55,482 nucleotides of DNA from contig JALOOU010000010.1 in assembly GCA_025454255.1 (NCBI GenBank), positions 1 to 55,482 of the forward strand, given 5' to 3'. This document shows positions 1-7,710 of the stretch, piece after piece. Position 1 is the first letter of the stretch. Every line of letters starts with the position of its first letter. The stretch is from Desulfobacterales bacterium (GTDB lineage Bacteria > Desulfobacterota > Desulfobacteria > Desulfobacterales > SpSt-501). The position numbers and the translations under genes are program-made. The notes beneath the pieces are model-generated. The model saw only the letters and a list, made by a program, of their open reading frames with translations. It was not told the origin of the DNA and did no database searches.

Positions 1-285
1 GAGGCGTGGCAGGGGAAGCTACCAGCAGGTCCCATCATGCACGACTTCCGCCGCACAGCAGTTAGAAACCTGATTCGCTCGGGTGTACCGGAAACGGTCG
101 CCATGAAGATCAGCGGCCACAAGACGCGCTCCGTCTTCGACCGCTACAACATCGTGAGCGAGGAGGACCTGAAACTGGCGGCGGCTCAACAGGAAAAATA
201 CCTGTCCGAAAAAAATTTGTCCAGAACCGTTACAAAAACCGTTACAATCATCGATTTTCCAAAAAAAAGGGGGTTAACCCGATGA
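1..285 (+). pseudogene. Tyrosine recombinase/phage integrase, C-terminal end (cut by window edge)
   Basis: The reading frame is open from base 1, so the upstream part lies outside the window and it cannot be told whether the gene is whole. The visible 94 residues hold the end of the tyrosine recombinase catalytic domain: the HDFRRT box (His and the second catalytic Arg), SGHKT (the late His) and FDRYN, whose Tyr would be the nucleophile. About 35 mostly polar residues follow before the TGA at 285. The gene points at the 3' end of tRNA-Leu about 25 bases on, the usual position of an integrase at the end of a tRNA-targeting island. Typed as pseudogene only because it is partial here; the active-site residues look intact. 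Confidence 0.8.
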
Positions 286-308
286 AGGTTAACCTCTTGA
301 TTTTATTC

Positions 309-395
309 TGGTGCCGGAGGCCGGACTCGAACCGGCATGTCCTTGCGGACGGAGGATTTTGAGTCCTCTGCGTCTACCAATTTCACCACTCCGGC
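309..395 (-). tRNA. tRNA-Leu (anticodon CAA)
   Basis: Read on the minus strand this is an 87-base cloverleaf. The acceptor is GCCGGAG pairing with CTCCGGC, discriminator A, and an encoded CCA at 309-311. The anticodon arm is GAGGA, loop CTCAAAA, TCCTC, giving anticodon CAA for UUG codons. A long variable arm, as in type II leucine tRNAs, and a GGTTCGAGTCC T-loop are visible. The 3' end faces the integrase fragment, so it is the likely attachment site of an element to the left. Confidence 0.95.
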
Positions 396-466
396 GCAGG
401 CATTTTTCGGTGTCGCCCAGGCGGGGGCGGCTGCCGCCCGGATGCGAACGGCTTGCCGGACAAGAC

Positions 467-1459
467 CTACTTCGCAGTGGCCCCGGAGTCCTTGACCACA
501 ACCGCCCATTTTTTATGCTCGCTGGCGATAAATTGTTTGAACTGCTCGGGGGACCCGCCCACGGGGTCGGCGCCCGCGAAAACCATCTGTTTGTCGATTT
601 CGGGGTCTTTGAGGATCTCGTTCACGGCCCCATTCAACTTGTCGATGATCGAACGCGGGGTGCCGCGCGGGGCAAAGAAGCCGAACCATGAGCCCGCCTC
701 GAAGCCGGGATAGCCGTTTTCGATCATGGTTGGAATATTCGGCAGGGACCGCGATCGCTTGGCACTGCTGACCGCAATCGGCACCAGCTTGCCCGAATTG
801 ATGTGCGCCATGACCGAAGGGATGGTGGCGAACATGAAATCGACGCGGCCGGCCAGCAGATCGTTCAGTGCATCGGCGCCCTTGTAGGGGATGTGCACCG
901 CCGCCACTTTCTCCGTCTGGGCGAACATGAAGCTGGAGAGGTGCGATGAGGTGCCGATGCCCGTTGATCCGTAGGAGAGCCCGCCCTGCTTTGTCTTGCC
1001 TTTGGCGATAAGCGTTTTCAGGTCGGGGGTGTTGGCCGCGGGGGGGACGACCAGCACATTCGGCACATCGGCCAGCTGAACGACCGGCTCGAGGTCCGTG
1101 ATCGGATTGTGGGGAAGATTCTGGTAGAGGGTCGGGTTGACCGCAATGGGGCCGACGGAATTCACCATGAGCGTGTACCCGTCAGGAGCGGCGCGCACCA
1201 CAAACTCCGTGCCGATATTCCCTCCGGCACCGGGCTTGTTTTCGACAACGAACGTCTGGCCCAATTTTTCGCTCAACCGCGTGCTGACCATGCGCGTCAG
1301 CATGTCGGTGGTGCCGCCGGGCGTGAAGGCCACTATCACCTTGACCGCCTGCGTCGGGTAGGCATCGGCCGCAGGCGAGGCGGCCGGAAGCAGAAAGCTG
1401 CAGACAAGCGCGAGGATCACTGCGAGGATCGGTGCGAAGTGCTTCGAAGCCATGTGCAT
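467..1459 (-). CDS. tctC: TctC-family solute-binding protein of a tripartite tricarboxylate transporter (set 1)
   Basis: Periplasmic solute-binding component of a TTT system; it delivers a carboxylate to the TctA/TctB membrane pair. The 330-residue product starts with a hydrophobic signal segment (residues about 8-30) and has the family landmarks: FTPGGTTDML after the signal, VENKPGAGGNIG at about 72-83, and PDGYTL. The ATG at 1459 follows AGGAG with a 5-base gap; a second ATG two codons later is also possible. It is the last gene of the set tctB-tctA-tctC and the distal gene of the whole minus-strand cluster. The ligand cannot be read from sequence: TctC relatives bind citrate, tricarballylate, terephthalate, nicotinate and other carboxylates. 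Citrate or tricarballylate is favoured here only by the neighbouring tcuAB and aconitase. Confidence 0.9.
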   Translation of the reverse strand: MHMASKHFAPILAVILALVCSFLLPAASPAADAYPTQAVKVIVAFTPGGTTDMLTRMVSTRLSEKLGQTFVVENKPGAGGNIGTEFVVRAAPDGYTLMVNSVGPIAVNPTLYQNLPHNPITDLEPVVQLADVPNVLVVPPAANTPDLKTLIAKGKTKQGGLSYGSTGIGTSSHLSSFMFAQTEKVAAVHIPYKGADALNDLLAGRVDFMFATIPSVMAHINSGKLVPIAVSSAKRSRSLPNIPTMIENGYPGFEAGSWFGFFAPRGTPRSIIDKLNGAVNEILKDPEIDKQMVFAGADPVGGSPEQFKQFIASEHKKWAVVVKDSGATAK

Positions 1460-1503
1460 GGTGTCTCCTTTCCTAACCGGGTGGGTGGGGGATGGACCAG
1501 GGA

Positions 1504-3000
1504 TCAATCCGTGATGGCCCCTCGCCGTTTGCGCAGAGCCGGCAGAAGCATCGTTACCGCAATCAGGACCGTGGCGATCAGAAACCCGAGGCTGATCGGC
1601 TGGGTGACGAACACCATGGGGTCGCCGCGCGACAGCAGCAGCGCCCGACGCAGATTTTCCTCCATCATCGGCCCCAGCACAAACCCGAGCAGCATGGGCG
1701 CGGGCGGACACCCGAACTTCATCCACACGAAGCCGACCAGGCCGAAAAGCGCCGCCAGGTAGAGTTCGAAGGGGCTGTTGTTGATGCTGAAAATACCGAT
1801 GCTCGAAAAGACGATAATGGCGGGAAAAAGCATGCGGTAGGGCACCTTGAGCAGACTGACCCACAGGCCGATCAGCGGCAAGTTGAGCAAAACGAGCATT
1901 AAATTGCCGACCCACATGCTCGCGATCAGCCCCCAGAAAAGATCGGGCTTCTGGGTCATCACGGTCGGGCCCGGTGCGATGCCGTGGATCATCAGGGCGC
2001 CGAGCATGAGGGCCATCGTCCCGCTGGCAGGAATGCCCAATGTGAGCATTGGGATGAACTTGCATTGCGCGTCGGCATTGTTGGCCGACTCCGGACCCGC
2101 CACCCCCTCGATGGCTCCGTGGCCGAACCGCGACGGATCCTTGGCGACCTTCTTCTCGACCATGTAGGACGAGAAGGAGGCGACCGAGGGTCCGGTTCCG
2201 GGCAGCACGCCGAAAAATGCGCCCAGCAAAGTGCCGCGCAGGATCGGGCCGCTGGACCGCCGAAGGTCGTCTTTCGAGGGGAAAAGCGCGCCCACCTTGG
2301 AAGTGAAGATGGTGCGCTTTTCGGCGGAGCCGAGATTGGCTACGATTTCACCCAGCGCGAAGACCCCCACCGCCAGGACCACGAAACCGATGCCGTCGCC
2401 CAGCTCGGCGATGTCGAAGCTGAAACGCCGCCAGCCGGAGTTGACATCGGTTCCCACCATACCGAGCAGCAGGCCGACAATGACCATCGCCAGCGACTTG
2501 GACATGTCTCCCTGGGCGAGCATGGCCGCCGTGACCAAACCCATCAGCATCAGCGAAAAATATTCCGCCGGGCCGAACTCCAACGCGAGCTCGGCGATCG
2601 ACGGGCCGAACAGCGCGATGATCAAGGTGCACAGGGTGCCGGCGAAAAAAGACCCGATGGCCGCAATCCCTAGCGCCGGCCCGGCGCGCCCCTGTCGGGC
2701 CATCTGATACCCGTCGATGCAGGTCACGACCGCCGAGGTCTCCCCGGGCAGGTTGACCAAAATGGCGGTCGTCGAGCCCCCGTATTGCGCGCCGTAATAG
2801 ATGCCGGCCAGCATGATGAGCGCGCCCACCGGAGGAAGGCTGAAGGTGATCGGTGTCAGCATCGCAATGGTGGCGAGCGGCCCGATGCCCGGCAGGACGC
2901 CGATGAGGGTGCCCAGCAGGCACCCGAGGAAACAGTAAAGCAGATTTTGAATCGACAAGGCCACGCTGAAGCCGAAGAGTATGTTTTGAAACATCTCCAT
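1504..3000 (-). CDS. tctA: TctA-family large membrane subunit of tripartite tricarboxylate transporter (set 1)
   Basis: Inner-membrane large subunit of a TTT secondary transporter, 498 residues with about a dozen hydrophobic segments, the normal family length. It carries the two internally repeated family signatures: GVLPGIGPLAT near residue 36 followed by YGGSTTAILVNLPGE, and in the second half GVLPGTGPSVASF followed by GIPASGTMALMLGAL. These glycine/proline-rich loops are thought to form the substrate path. The start at 3000 leaves 13 bases to the end of tctB, typical of one transcript. Its paralogue at 7711-9222 is clearly different, so the two transporters probably differ in substrate or timing and are not a recent duplicate. 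Confidence 0.93.
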   Translation of the reverse strand: MEMFQNILFGFSVALSIQNLLYCFLGCLLGTLIGVLPGIGPLATIAMLTPITFSLPPVGALIMLAGIYYGAQYGGSTTAILVNLPGETSAVVTCIDGYQMARQGRAGPALGIAAIGSFFAGTLCTLIIALFGPSIAELALEFGPAEYFSLMLMGLVTAAMLAQGDMSKSLAMVIVGLLLGMVGTDVNSGWRRFSFDIAELGDGIGFVVLAVGVFALGEIVANLGSAEKRTIFTSKVGALFPSKDDLRRSSGPILRGTLLGAFFGVLPGTGPSVASFSSYMVEKKVAKDPSRFGHGAIEGVAGPESANNADAQCKFIPMLTLGIPASGTMALMLGALMIHGIAPGPTVMTQKPDLFWGLIASMWVGNLMLVLLNLPLIGLWVSLLKVPYRMLFPAIIVFSSIGIFSINNSPFELYLAALFGLVGFVWMKFGCPPAPMLLGFVLGPMMEENLRRALLLSRGDPMVFVTQPISLGFLIATVLIAVTMLLPALRKRRGAITD

Positions 3001-3013
3001 GCCGGCGCTTTCC

Positions 3014-3466
3014 TCAGAACTTGTTGATCAGGGGATAGGGCAAGCCCAGCCCCCAAATGAACACGGCCACCGAGAGAACGCACAGATAGAAGGACAGCAG
3101 CAAGGCCTCCTTGAACTTGAACTCCCGGCCGGCCGCCGCCGATATCAGCACGAGTGCGACCAGTGCCGGCACGAACCCCGCATGCCGCATCAAAACGCCG
3201 AAACCAACGATGGAGAGAGGCAGCAGGATAAGAGCTCGTATCGACCATGAGCCTTCGATCGCCTCGCTCCGGCGCAGCCCCCGCAGCATGATATACAGGC
3301 CGACCAGGATCAGCAGCCCGCTCAAGAGCATCGGGAAGTAGCCGGGTCCCATGTTCAGGGCGGTGCCAAGCGGGTAGGCCCGGGCGATCCACATCGCTCC
3401 CGCTCCGGTCCCGAAGAACATCAGGCCGGCCCAAACGTCTTTGTTGCTCCTCAGCTCTGTTTTCAT
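3014..3466 (-). CDS. tctB: TctB-family small membrane subunit of tripartite tricarboxylate transporter (set 1)
   Basis: Small four-helix membrane subunit of a TTT system, 150 residues. After a short cytoplasmic start come DVWAGLMFFGTGAGAM, the Tyr-Pro-Leu-Gly-Thr turn (YPLGTALNMGPGYFP) typical of TctB, and three more hydrophobic stretches ending in GLGLPYPLINKF. The gene overlaps the end of the upstream aminotransferase by four bases (3463-3466), so the transporter is translationally coupled to a catabolic enzyme. It leads directly into tctA and tctC, the classic B-A-C order of a TTT operon. Confidence 0.88.
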   Translation of the reverse strand: MKTELRSNKDVWAGLMFFGTGAGAMWIARAYPLGTALNMGPGYFPMLLSGLLILVGLYIMLRGLRRSEAIEGSWSIRALILLPLSIVGFGVLMRHAGFVPALVALVLISAAAGREFKFKEALLLSFYLCVLSVAVFIWGLGLPYPLINKF

Positions 3467-4605
3467 CCCAGCGCATCCAGCGCACGTTTGAATCGGTCCA
3501 TCCCCTCTTCCAGGATCTCAAGGGATGCGGCAAAACAGATGCGGAGATGCTTCTGGCCGCGGGCGCCGAATTCCGTGCCGCTGCGGACCAAAATCCCCTT
3601 GTCGAAAAGGTACTCGGTCATCTGCTGGCTGGTCAACGGATGCTCAAAGCGGGGGAAAACGTAAAAGGCCCCCTCGCACGGCGGCGTGTGAAGCCCCTTG
3701 ATCTGCTTTAATTTTTGCTCGACAAGGTCTCTACGCTTCTCGTATTCCCGCCGCATGGTCTCGACACACTCCTGGGACCCGGCGGCCGCCGCCGCACACG
3801 CCATCTGGGCGGGCACATTGGGGCAGATCGTCAGCGCCTTGTGGAAGACGACCATCTCTTTGATGCGCTGCGCATCCGCCACCATGTAGCCCACCCTCCA
3901 TCCGGTCATGGCGTAGGTTTTCGAAAAGCTGTTCAGCAAGAGGGTGCGCTCTGCGAATGCCTCGAGCCGGCAAATCGAAAAAAATCGGACTCCGCTGAAA
4001 ATGAGCTTGTGATACGCTTCATCCAGGACCAGAAGGAAATCGTTTTTCTCGGCCAGCCGGGCCAAGCCCCGAATCTCCTCCTCCGCCAGAACACGGCCGG
4101 TCGGGTTGCCGGGGCTGGAGATAAACATCAGCTTGGTCCTTGGAGAAAGGCGTTCTGCGAGGGCGTCGAAATCGACATGAAAGTCCGCTTTGAGCGGAAA
4201 GGAAACCGGGGTCCCGCCGAAGAGCGCCACCGAGTCGGCGTAGGCGGAATACTCGGGGTCCGGGATCAAGGCCTCGTCTCCGGGATTGAGATAAGTGGCG
4301 GAAATGACGTGAATGGCCTCGATCCCGCCGGAGGTCACCAGGACATTCTCGGGCCTGGGGTCGACGCCGTAGTCCCGCTTCAGGCTCAGGCAGATGGCCT
4401 CCCTCAGGGCCGGCTCTCCGAAGGCGCTGCCGTAATGAGTGCGATTGTCCCGCACGGCGCGCTTAGCCGCTTCTTGAATATGGGTTGGCGTGGGGAAATC
4501 CGGCTCCCCCATATCCAGGCGGATGGCGCCTTTGGGGATGGCGATCGGCCGCTTGGATCTTTCCGATCCGGACAGGCGCTTGACTCGCTCCGATGTTTCG
4601 ATCAC
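3463..4605 (-). CDS. Class I/II PLP-dependent aminotransferase (aspartate aminotransferase fold)
   Basis: Fold-type I aminotransferase that would move an amino group between an amino acid and a 2-oxo acid in the cytoplasm. From the GTG at 4605 it has 380 residues, the family length. Visible motifs are GEPDFPTP at the substrate-binding N-terminus, SSPGNPTG, LDEAY (Asp for the pyridine nitrogen), NSFSKTYAMTGWR with the PLP lysine at about residue 229, and a C-terminal arginine in LRICFA. Start choice: GTG 4605 has AGGAG 7 bases upstream and gives a natural N-terminus. An ATG at 4671 overlaps the stop of the preceding tctB as TGATG and would add 22 charged residues, so coupling from there is possible. 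It sits between the two tctB genes. The substrate is unknown; the context suggests a 2-oxo or amino derivative of a di- or tricarboxylate. Confidence 0.88.
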   Translation of the reverse strand: MIETSERVKRLSGSERSKRPIAIPKGAIRLDMGEPDFPTPTHIQEAAKRAVRDNRTHYGSAFGEPALREAICLSLKRDYGVDPRPENVLVTSGGIEAIHVISATYLNPGDEALIPDPEYSAYADSVALFGGTPVSFPLKADFHVDFDALAERLSPRTKLMFISSPGNPTGRVLAEEEIRGLARLAEKNDFLLVLDEAYHKLIFSGVRFFSICRLEAFAERTLLLNSFSKTYAMTGWRVGYMVADAQRIKEMVVFHKALTICPNVPAQMACAAAAAGSQECVETMRREYEKRRDLVEQKLKQIKGLHTPPCEGAFYVFPRFEHPLTSQQMTEYLFDKGILVRSGTEFGARGQKHLRICFAASLEILEEGMDRFKRALDALG

Positions 4606-4670
4606 CTTTCTTCTCCTTTCGACGCCGATGGTGCCGGCCCGATTCGTCTCGATCGCATCCCGGCATGACA

Positions 4671-5132
4671 TCAGAATGCGATCATCGGTATCGGCATTGC
4701 AATTTTCAGGAGGACCTGGAAGAGGTAGTAGGCCAAAGCGCCGGTCGCCAGGGAGAAGAAGATGCTCTTCGGCCAGCTATGACCCTCAAGGAACCGGCTG
4801 AGAATGAAAATGAAGCATACCGTGGCGGGCGCAAAGCCGATGATCGGCATCAGGTACCGATACGCGGTCAACGCGGCAATACCGCAAAGAATCCTCTGGA
4901 GTGCTTTTTTATTGGGAAAGAAGGGAGCCGAGCCGAATTCTTGGCGCTTCGCGGCTGCGAAACCCTGGAGGGTGAAGATGGCCGACAGCCCCAGCAGAAG
5001 AATGGATGCGAGCAGAGGGAAAAACCCTCCCCCCGGCTTCTGCAATGTCCCGACGGGATAGGTGAGCGACGTCAGACACACTGCCACGCCGATCGCAAGA
5101 AAGATGACTCCGGTGACACGATCCGATTTCAT
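4671..5132 (-). CDS. tctB: TctB-family small membrane subunit of tripartite tricarboxylate transporter (set 2)
   Basis: Second TctB, 153 residues, four predicted membrane spans. It opens with MKSDRVTGVIFLAIGVAVCL, has the YPVGTLQKPGGGFFP turn that replaces YPLGTALNMGPGYFP of the first copy, and ends in KIAMPIPMIAF. It is divergent from set 1 and stands apart from its expected partners: tctC2 and tctA2 lie upstream, separated from it by a class III aminotransferase gene. Its TGA shares a base with a candidate ATG of the next aminotransferase, so it belongs to the same transcript. Confidence 0.85.
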   Translation of the reverse strand: MKSDRVTGVIFLAIGVAVCLTSLTYPVGTLQKPGGGFFPLLASILLLGLSAIFTLQGFAAAKRQEFGSAPFFPNKKALQRILCGIAALTAYRYLMPIIGFAPATVCFIFILSRFLEGHSWPKSIFFSLATGALAYYLFQVLLKIAMPIPMIAF

Positions 5133-5227
5133 GGCTCAGAACTCCACTCAGCGGCGCGCCTTTTTCCTTCGGCCCCCCGTTGCGGTTGAGGCGGCGGCAG
5201 GCCCGCTTCTCCGGAAACCGAAATCCT

Positions 5228-6601
5228 TCAGATGCCCTTCAGCAGCCGCTTCTCCCGTATGAGCCCATCCAGGGAGCGCCCATAAGCCGCCGCCGTCTTC
5301 TGTATGTCTTCTTCGGTGTGCGCTGCAGACAGGAGCGCATCGTAGCCCCGGGTCGGCGTCTTGACCCCGTTCAACGCCAGATTCATGAAAAGGGCCTGCC
5401 CGGTGGAGAGGTCCCTCGTTTTCGCCGCATTCAGGCAGACCCCGCGGTCGCAATTTTGTTTCAGGTCGCACGGCCCGAAATAAATATGGATGACCGAAAA
5501 ACCGCTGTCGTAGACACATCCCTGGATGTGGCGCTCGTCCATTTGCCGCTGCAGGGCGTCGCGCAACATCCGCGCCTTTTGGTTGGCCGAGCGGGTGGGC
5601 GTCCCGGTGGCGATGATGTTCAAATAGGCGATGCCCGCGGCCGCGCACAAGGGATTGGCGTTGAAGGTTCCGGAATGGGCGACCCGTCGATAGCGATTCC
5701 ACTCTTCATCTTTGAGCAGAAAGAGATCCATTATATCCTGGCGGCCGGCGATGGCTCCGGCGCCGGGCATCACGCCGGAGACCCCTTTCCCCAGGGCCGT
5801 CAAATCGGGGATGACGCCCACCGCTGCCTGCACCCCGCCGGGTGAATAGCGGAACCCGGTCACCACCTCGTCGAAGAGGAGCAGAGTCCCGTACTGGGTT
5901 GTCAATTTTCGCAAGGCTGAATAGAAGGAAGGCCGGATGCCGACCACCCCTGAGCTGGCACCGGCCGCCTCCACCATCACCACGGCGACATCTCTTTTCC
6001 GCAGTGCAGCCTCCAGGTCCTCTTCGCTGTTTATGGGAATGACCAGCGTGTCCTTTACGGCGCAGGGCAGAATGCCGGCGCTGACCGGCACATCAAACGG
6101 CTTCTTGTTGCCGACGGAAACGCCATCGTACGCCCCGGCAAAGTGATACTGGAACCGGACGATCTTCTCCCTTCGGGTGAACGCCCGTGCCAGGCGAATC
6201 CCGTACATGATCGCCTCGCTGCCGGAATTCATAAATTCGACCCGCTCGGCAGACGGGACAAGCCGTTGAACGAGTTCGGCCCACTCGACCGCCAGGTCGC
6301 AGGCGGCTCCGTACTGGGTACCTTTTTGGATCTGATGGTTCACCGCCGCGACCACGGCGGGAGGGGCATGGCCCAGCAGCTTGCCTCCATGCCCCCCGTA
6401 ATAATCGATGTACTCATTGCCGTCGACATCCCAGAGGCGGGCCCCTTCGGCGCGCTGCATGTAGATCGGAAAGGGGTCGGCATACCATTGGTCATGGGAC
6501 ACCCCCCGCGGCATGACGTTGCGCGCCCTTTCGAAGAGGGCTTTCGATTGGGCGAATTTCTCCTCGTAGCGTTGCCGGGCCGAAACTTCGAGCATCTGCA
6601 C
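5228..6601 (-). CDS. Class III aminotransferase, glutamate-1-semialdehyde aminotransferase-like
   Basis: PLP enzyme of the class III (omega-amino) group, 457 residues. GSAM-like features: MPRGVSHDQ and GNEYIDYYGGHGGKLLGH at the N-terminus, NSGSEAIMYGIRLARAFT, FDEVVTGFR with the PLP aspartate at 244, and DLTALGKGVSG with the PLP lysine at 272. It is probably not the tetrapyrrole enzyme HemL: it is inside a catabolic operon, and the region after the lysine reads GVMPGAGAIAGR rather than the usual GGGLPVGA. Such paralogues often act on beta-amino or bulky carboxylated amines. It is the second aminotransferase of the cluster and sits between tctC2 and tctB2, so it probably processes an imported amine or makes an amino product. 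Confidence 0.88.
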   Translation of the reverse strand: MQMLEVSARQRYEEKFAQSKALFERARNVMPRGVSHDQWYADPFPIYMQRAEGARLWDVDGNEYIDYYGGHGGKLLGHAPPAVVAAVNHQIQKGTQYGAACDLAVEWAELVQRLVPSAERVEFMNSGSEAIMYGIRLARAFTRREKIVRFQYHFAGAYDGVSVGNKKPFDVPVSAGILPCAVKDTLVIPINSEEDLEAALRKRDVAVVMVEAAGASSGVVGIRPSFYSALRKLTTQYGTLLLFDEVVTGFRYSPGGVQAAVGVIPDLTALGKGVSGVMPGAGAIAGRQDIMDLFLLKDEEWNRYRRVAHSGTFNANPLCAAAGIAYLNIIATGTPTRSANQKARMLRDALQRQMDERHIQGCVYDSGFSVIHIYFGPCDLKQNCDRGVCLNAAKTRDLSTGQALFMNLALNGVKTPTRGYDALLSAAHTEEDIQKTAAAYGRSLDGLIREKRLLKGI

Positions 6602-6676
6602 TGCCTCCCGCCTGCTGTCGGGTTTTCGTCTTTCGCCCTGCGCACACCTGGGGCGCCGTGCGGAGAGCGGCGATGG

Positions 6677-7645
6677 TCAGGGCATCAGCCCACCCTCCTT
6701 GATCAAACGACCCCATTTTACGTCTTCCTTTAAGTAGTAGGCCTTCAACTCTTCAGGGTTTTTCAAGGAAAGCGTGGCCCCCTGCATGTCGAAGAACTCC
6801 TTCACCTCCTTGGATTCCGCGCTCTTCTTGAACGCCTCGTACAGTGCGTTCACGCGCTCCTTGGGCACGCCTTTGGGGCCGAGATAGGACCAGTAGGTCG
6901 AAAACTCGATGTCATACCCCAGCTCTTTGAAGGTCTGGGCATCGGGAGCGAATTTATTCCTTTCGGGCGCTGCCAGCCCCAGAACCTTGATGCTCCCGCC
7001 CTTGACCATGTGGAGCGTATCGGCGATCGTGGAGACGATGATATCCACATGCCCGCCCATGACCGCCGGAACCGACGGGGCCGCCCCCTTGAATGGGATA
7101 TGGGTGAATTTTACCCCGGTGGCCTGTTCAATGCCGACTGCGCCCATGTGGAAGTTTCCCCCGTGCCCGGCATTGCCGCATTTGACCTTCCCCGGATTGG
7201 CCTTGGCGTAATCCAGCAGCTCTTTAAGGGTATTCCACGGGGCATCGGTGCGCGTGAAAACCCCCTGAGGGCTGTACCCCACGTAGGCAATCGGCTCGAA
7301 CTGGTCGAAGGTTACGCCCGAGTCCGGCAGGGTGTATTTGATGATGCTCATCGTCGGCGAGACCGTTACCAGGGTGTACCCATTCGGAGGAGTTGTCTTT
7401 ACATAGTTGCAGGCGATGGTCGAGCCGCCTCCGGGCTTGTTTTCAACGACCACGGGGACTCCCAGCACTTTTTCCATCTGCGGCGCCAGAGCCCGGGCCA
7501 TCAAGTCGTGGCTGCCCCCGGCGGCGTAGGGGACAACGATGGTGACAGGGTCTTTGGGAAACTTCTCCTGCGCCTCGGCCGGAGCGGCCAGCGCAACCCC
7601 CAAGAGGGCCGTGACGAAAAACAGGAATGCGGCTGCCTTCTTCAT
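6677..7645 (-). CDS. tctC: TctC-family solute-binding protein of a tripartite tricarboxylate transporter (set 2)
   Basis: Second periplasmic TTT binding protein, 322 residues. The ATG at 7645 follows AGGAGG with a 7-base spacer and opens a signal peptide (MKKAAAFLFFVTALLGVALA, cut near APAEAQ). Family motifs: VPYAAGGSHDLMARAL, VENKPGGGSTIACNYV, PPNGYTLVTVSPT, HIPFKGAAPSVPAVMGGHVD. The first loop has Ser-His-Asp where most relatives have Gly/Ser-Thr-Asp, so ligand contacts may differ from set 1. It lies 65 bases after tctA2, whereas tctB2 is displaced behind the class III aminotransferase. Confidence 0.9.
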   Translation of the reverse strand: MKKAAAFLFFVTALLGVALAAPAEAQEKFPKDPVTIVVPYAAGGSHDLMARALAPQMEKVLGVPVVVENKPGGGSTIACNYVKTTPPNGYTLVTVSPTMSIIKYTLPDSGVTFDQFEPIAYVGYSPQGVFTRTDAPWNTLKELLDYAKANPGKVKCGNAGHGGNFHMGAVGIEQATGVKFTHIPFKGAAPSVPAVMGGHVDIIVSTIADTLHMVKGGSIKVLGLAAPERNKFAPDAQTFKELGYDIEFSTYWSYLGPKGVPKERVNALYEAFKKSAESKEVKEFFDMQGATLSLKNPEELKAYYLKEDVKWGRLIKEGGLMP

Positions 7646-7710
7646 TGCAGTTCCTCCTTTGCTGTTGTGGTGGGTTAAGGTCTGCTCCATCCTGCTGATA
7701 CAGCAGGGGT

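Noticed and set aside
396-466. Terminator hairpin after tctC1 (GGGCGGC/GCCGCCC)
   Set aside because: No T-run follows on the minus strand; left out as unsupported.
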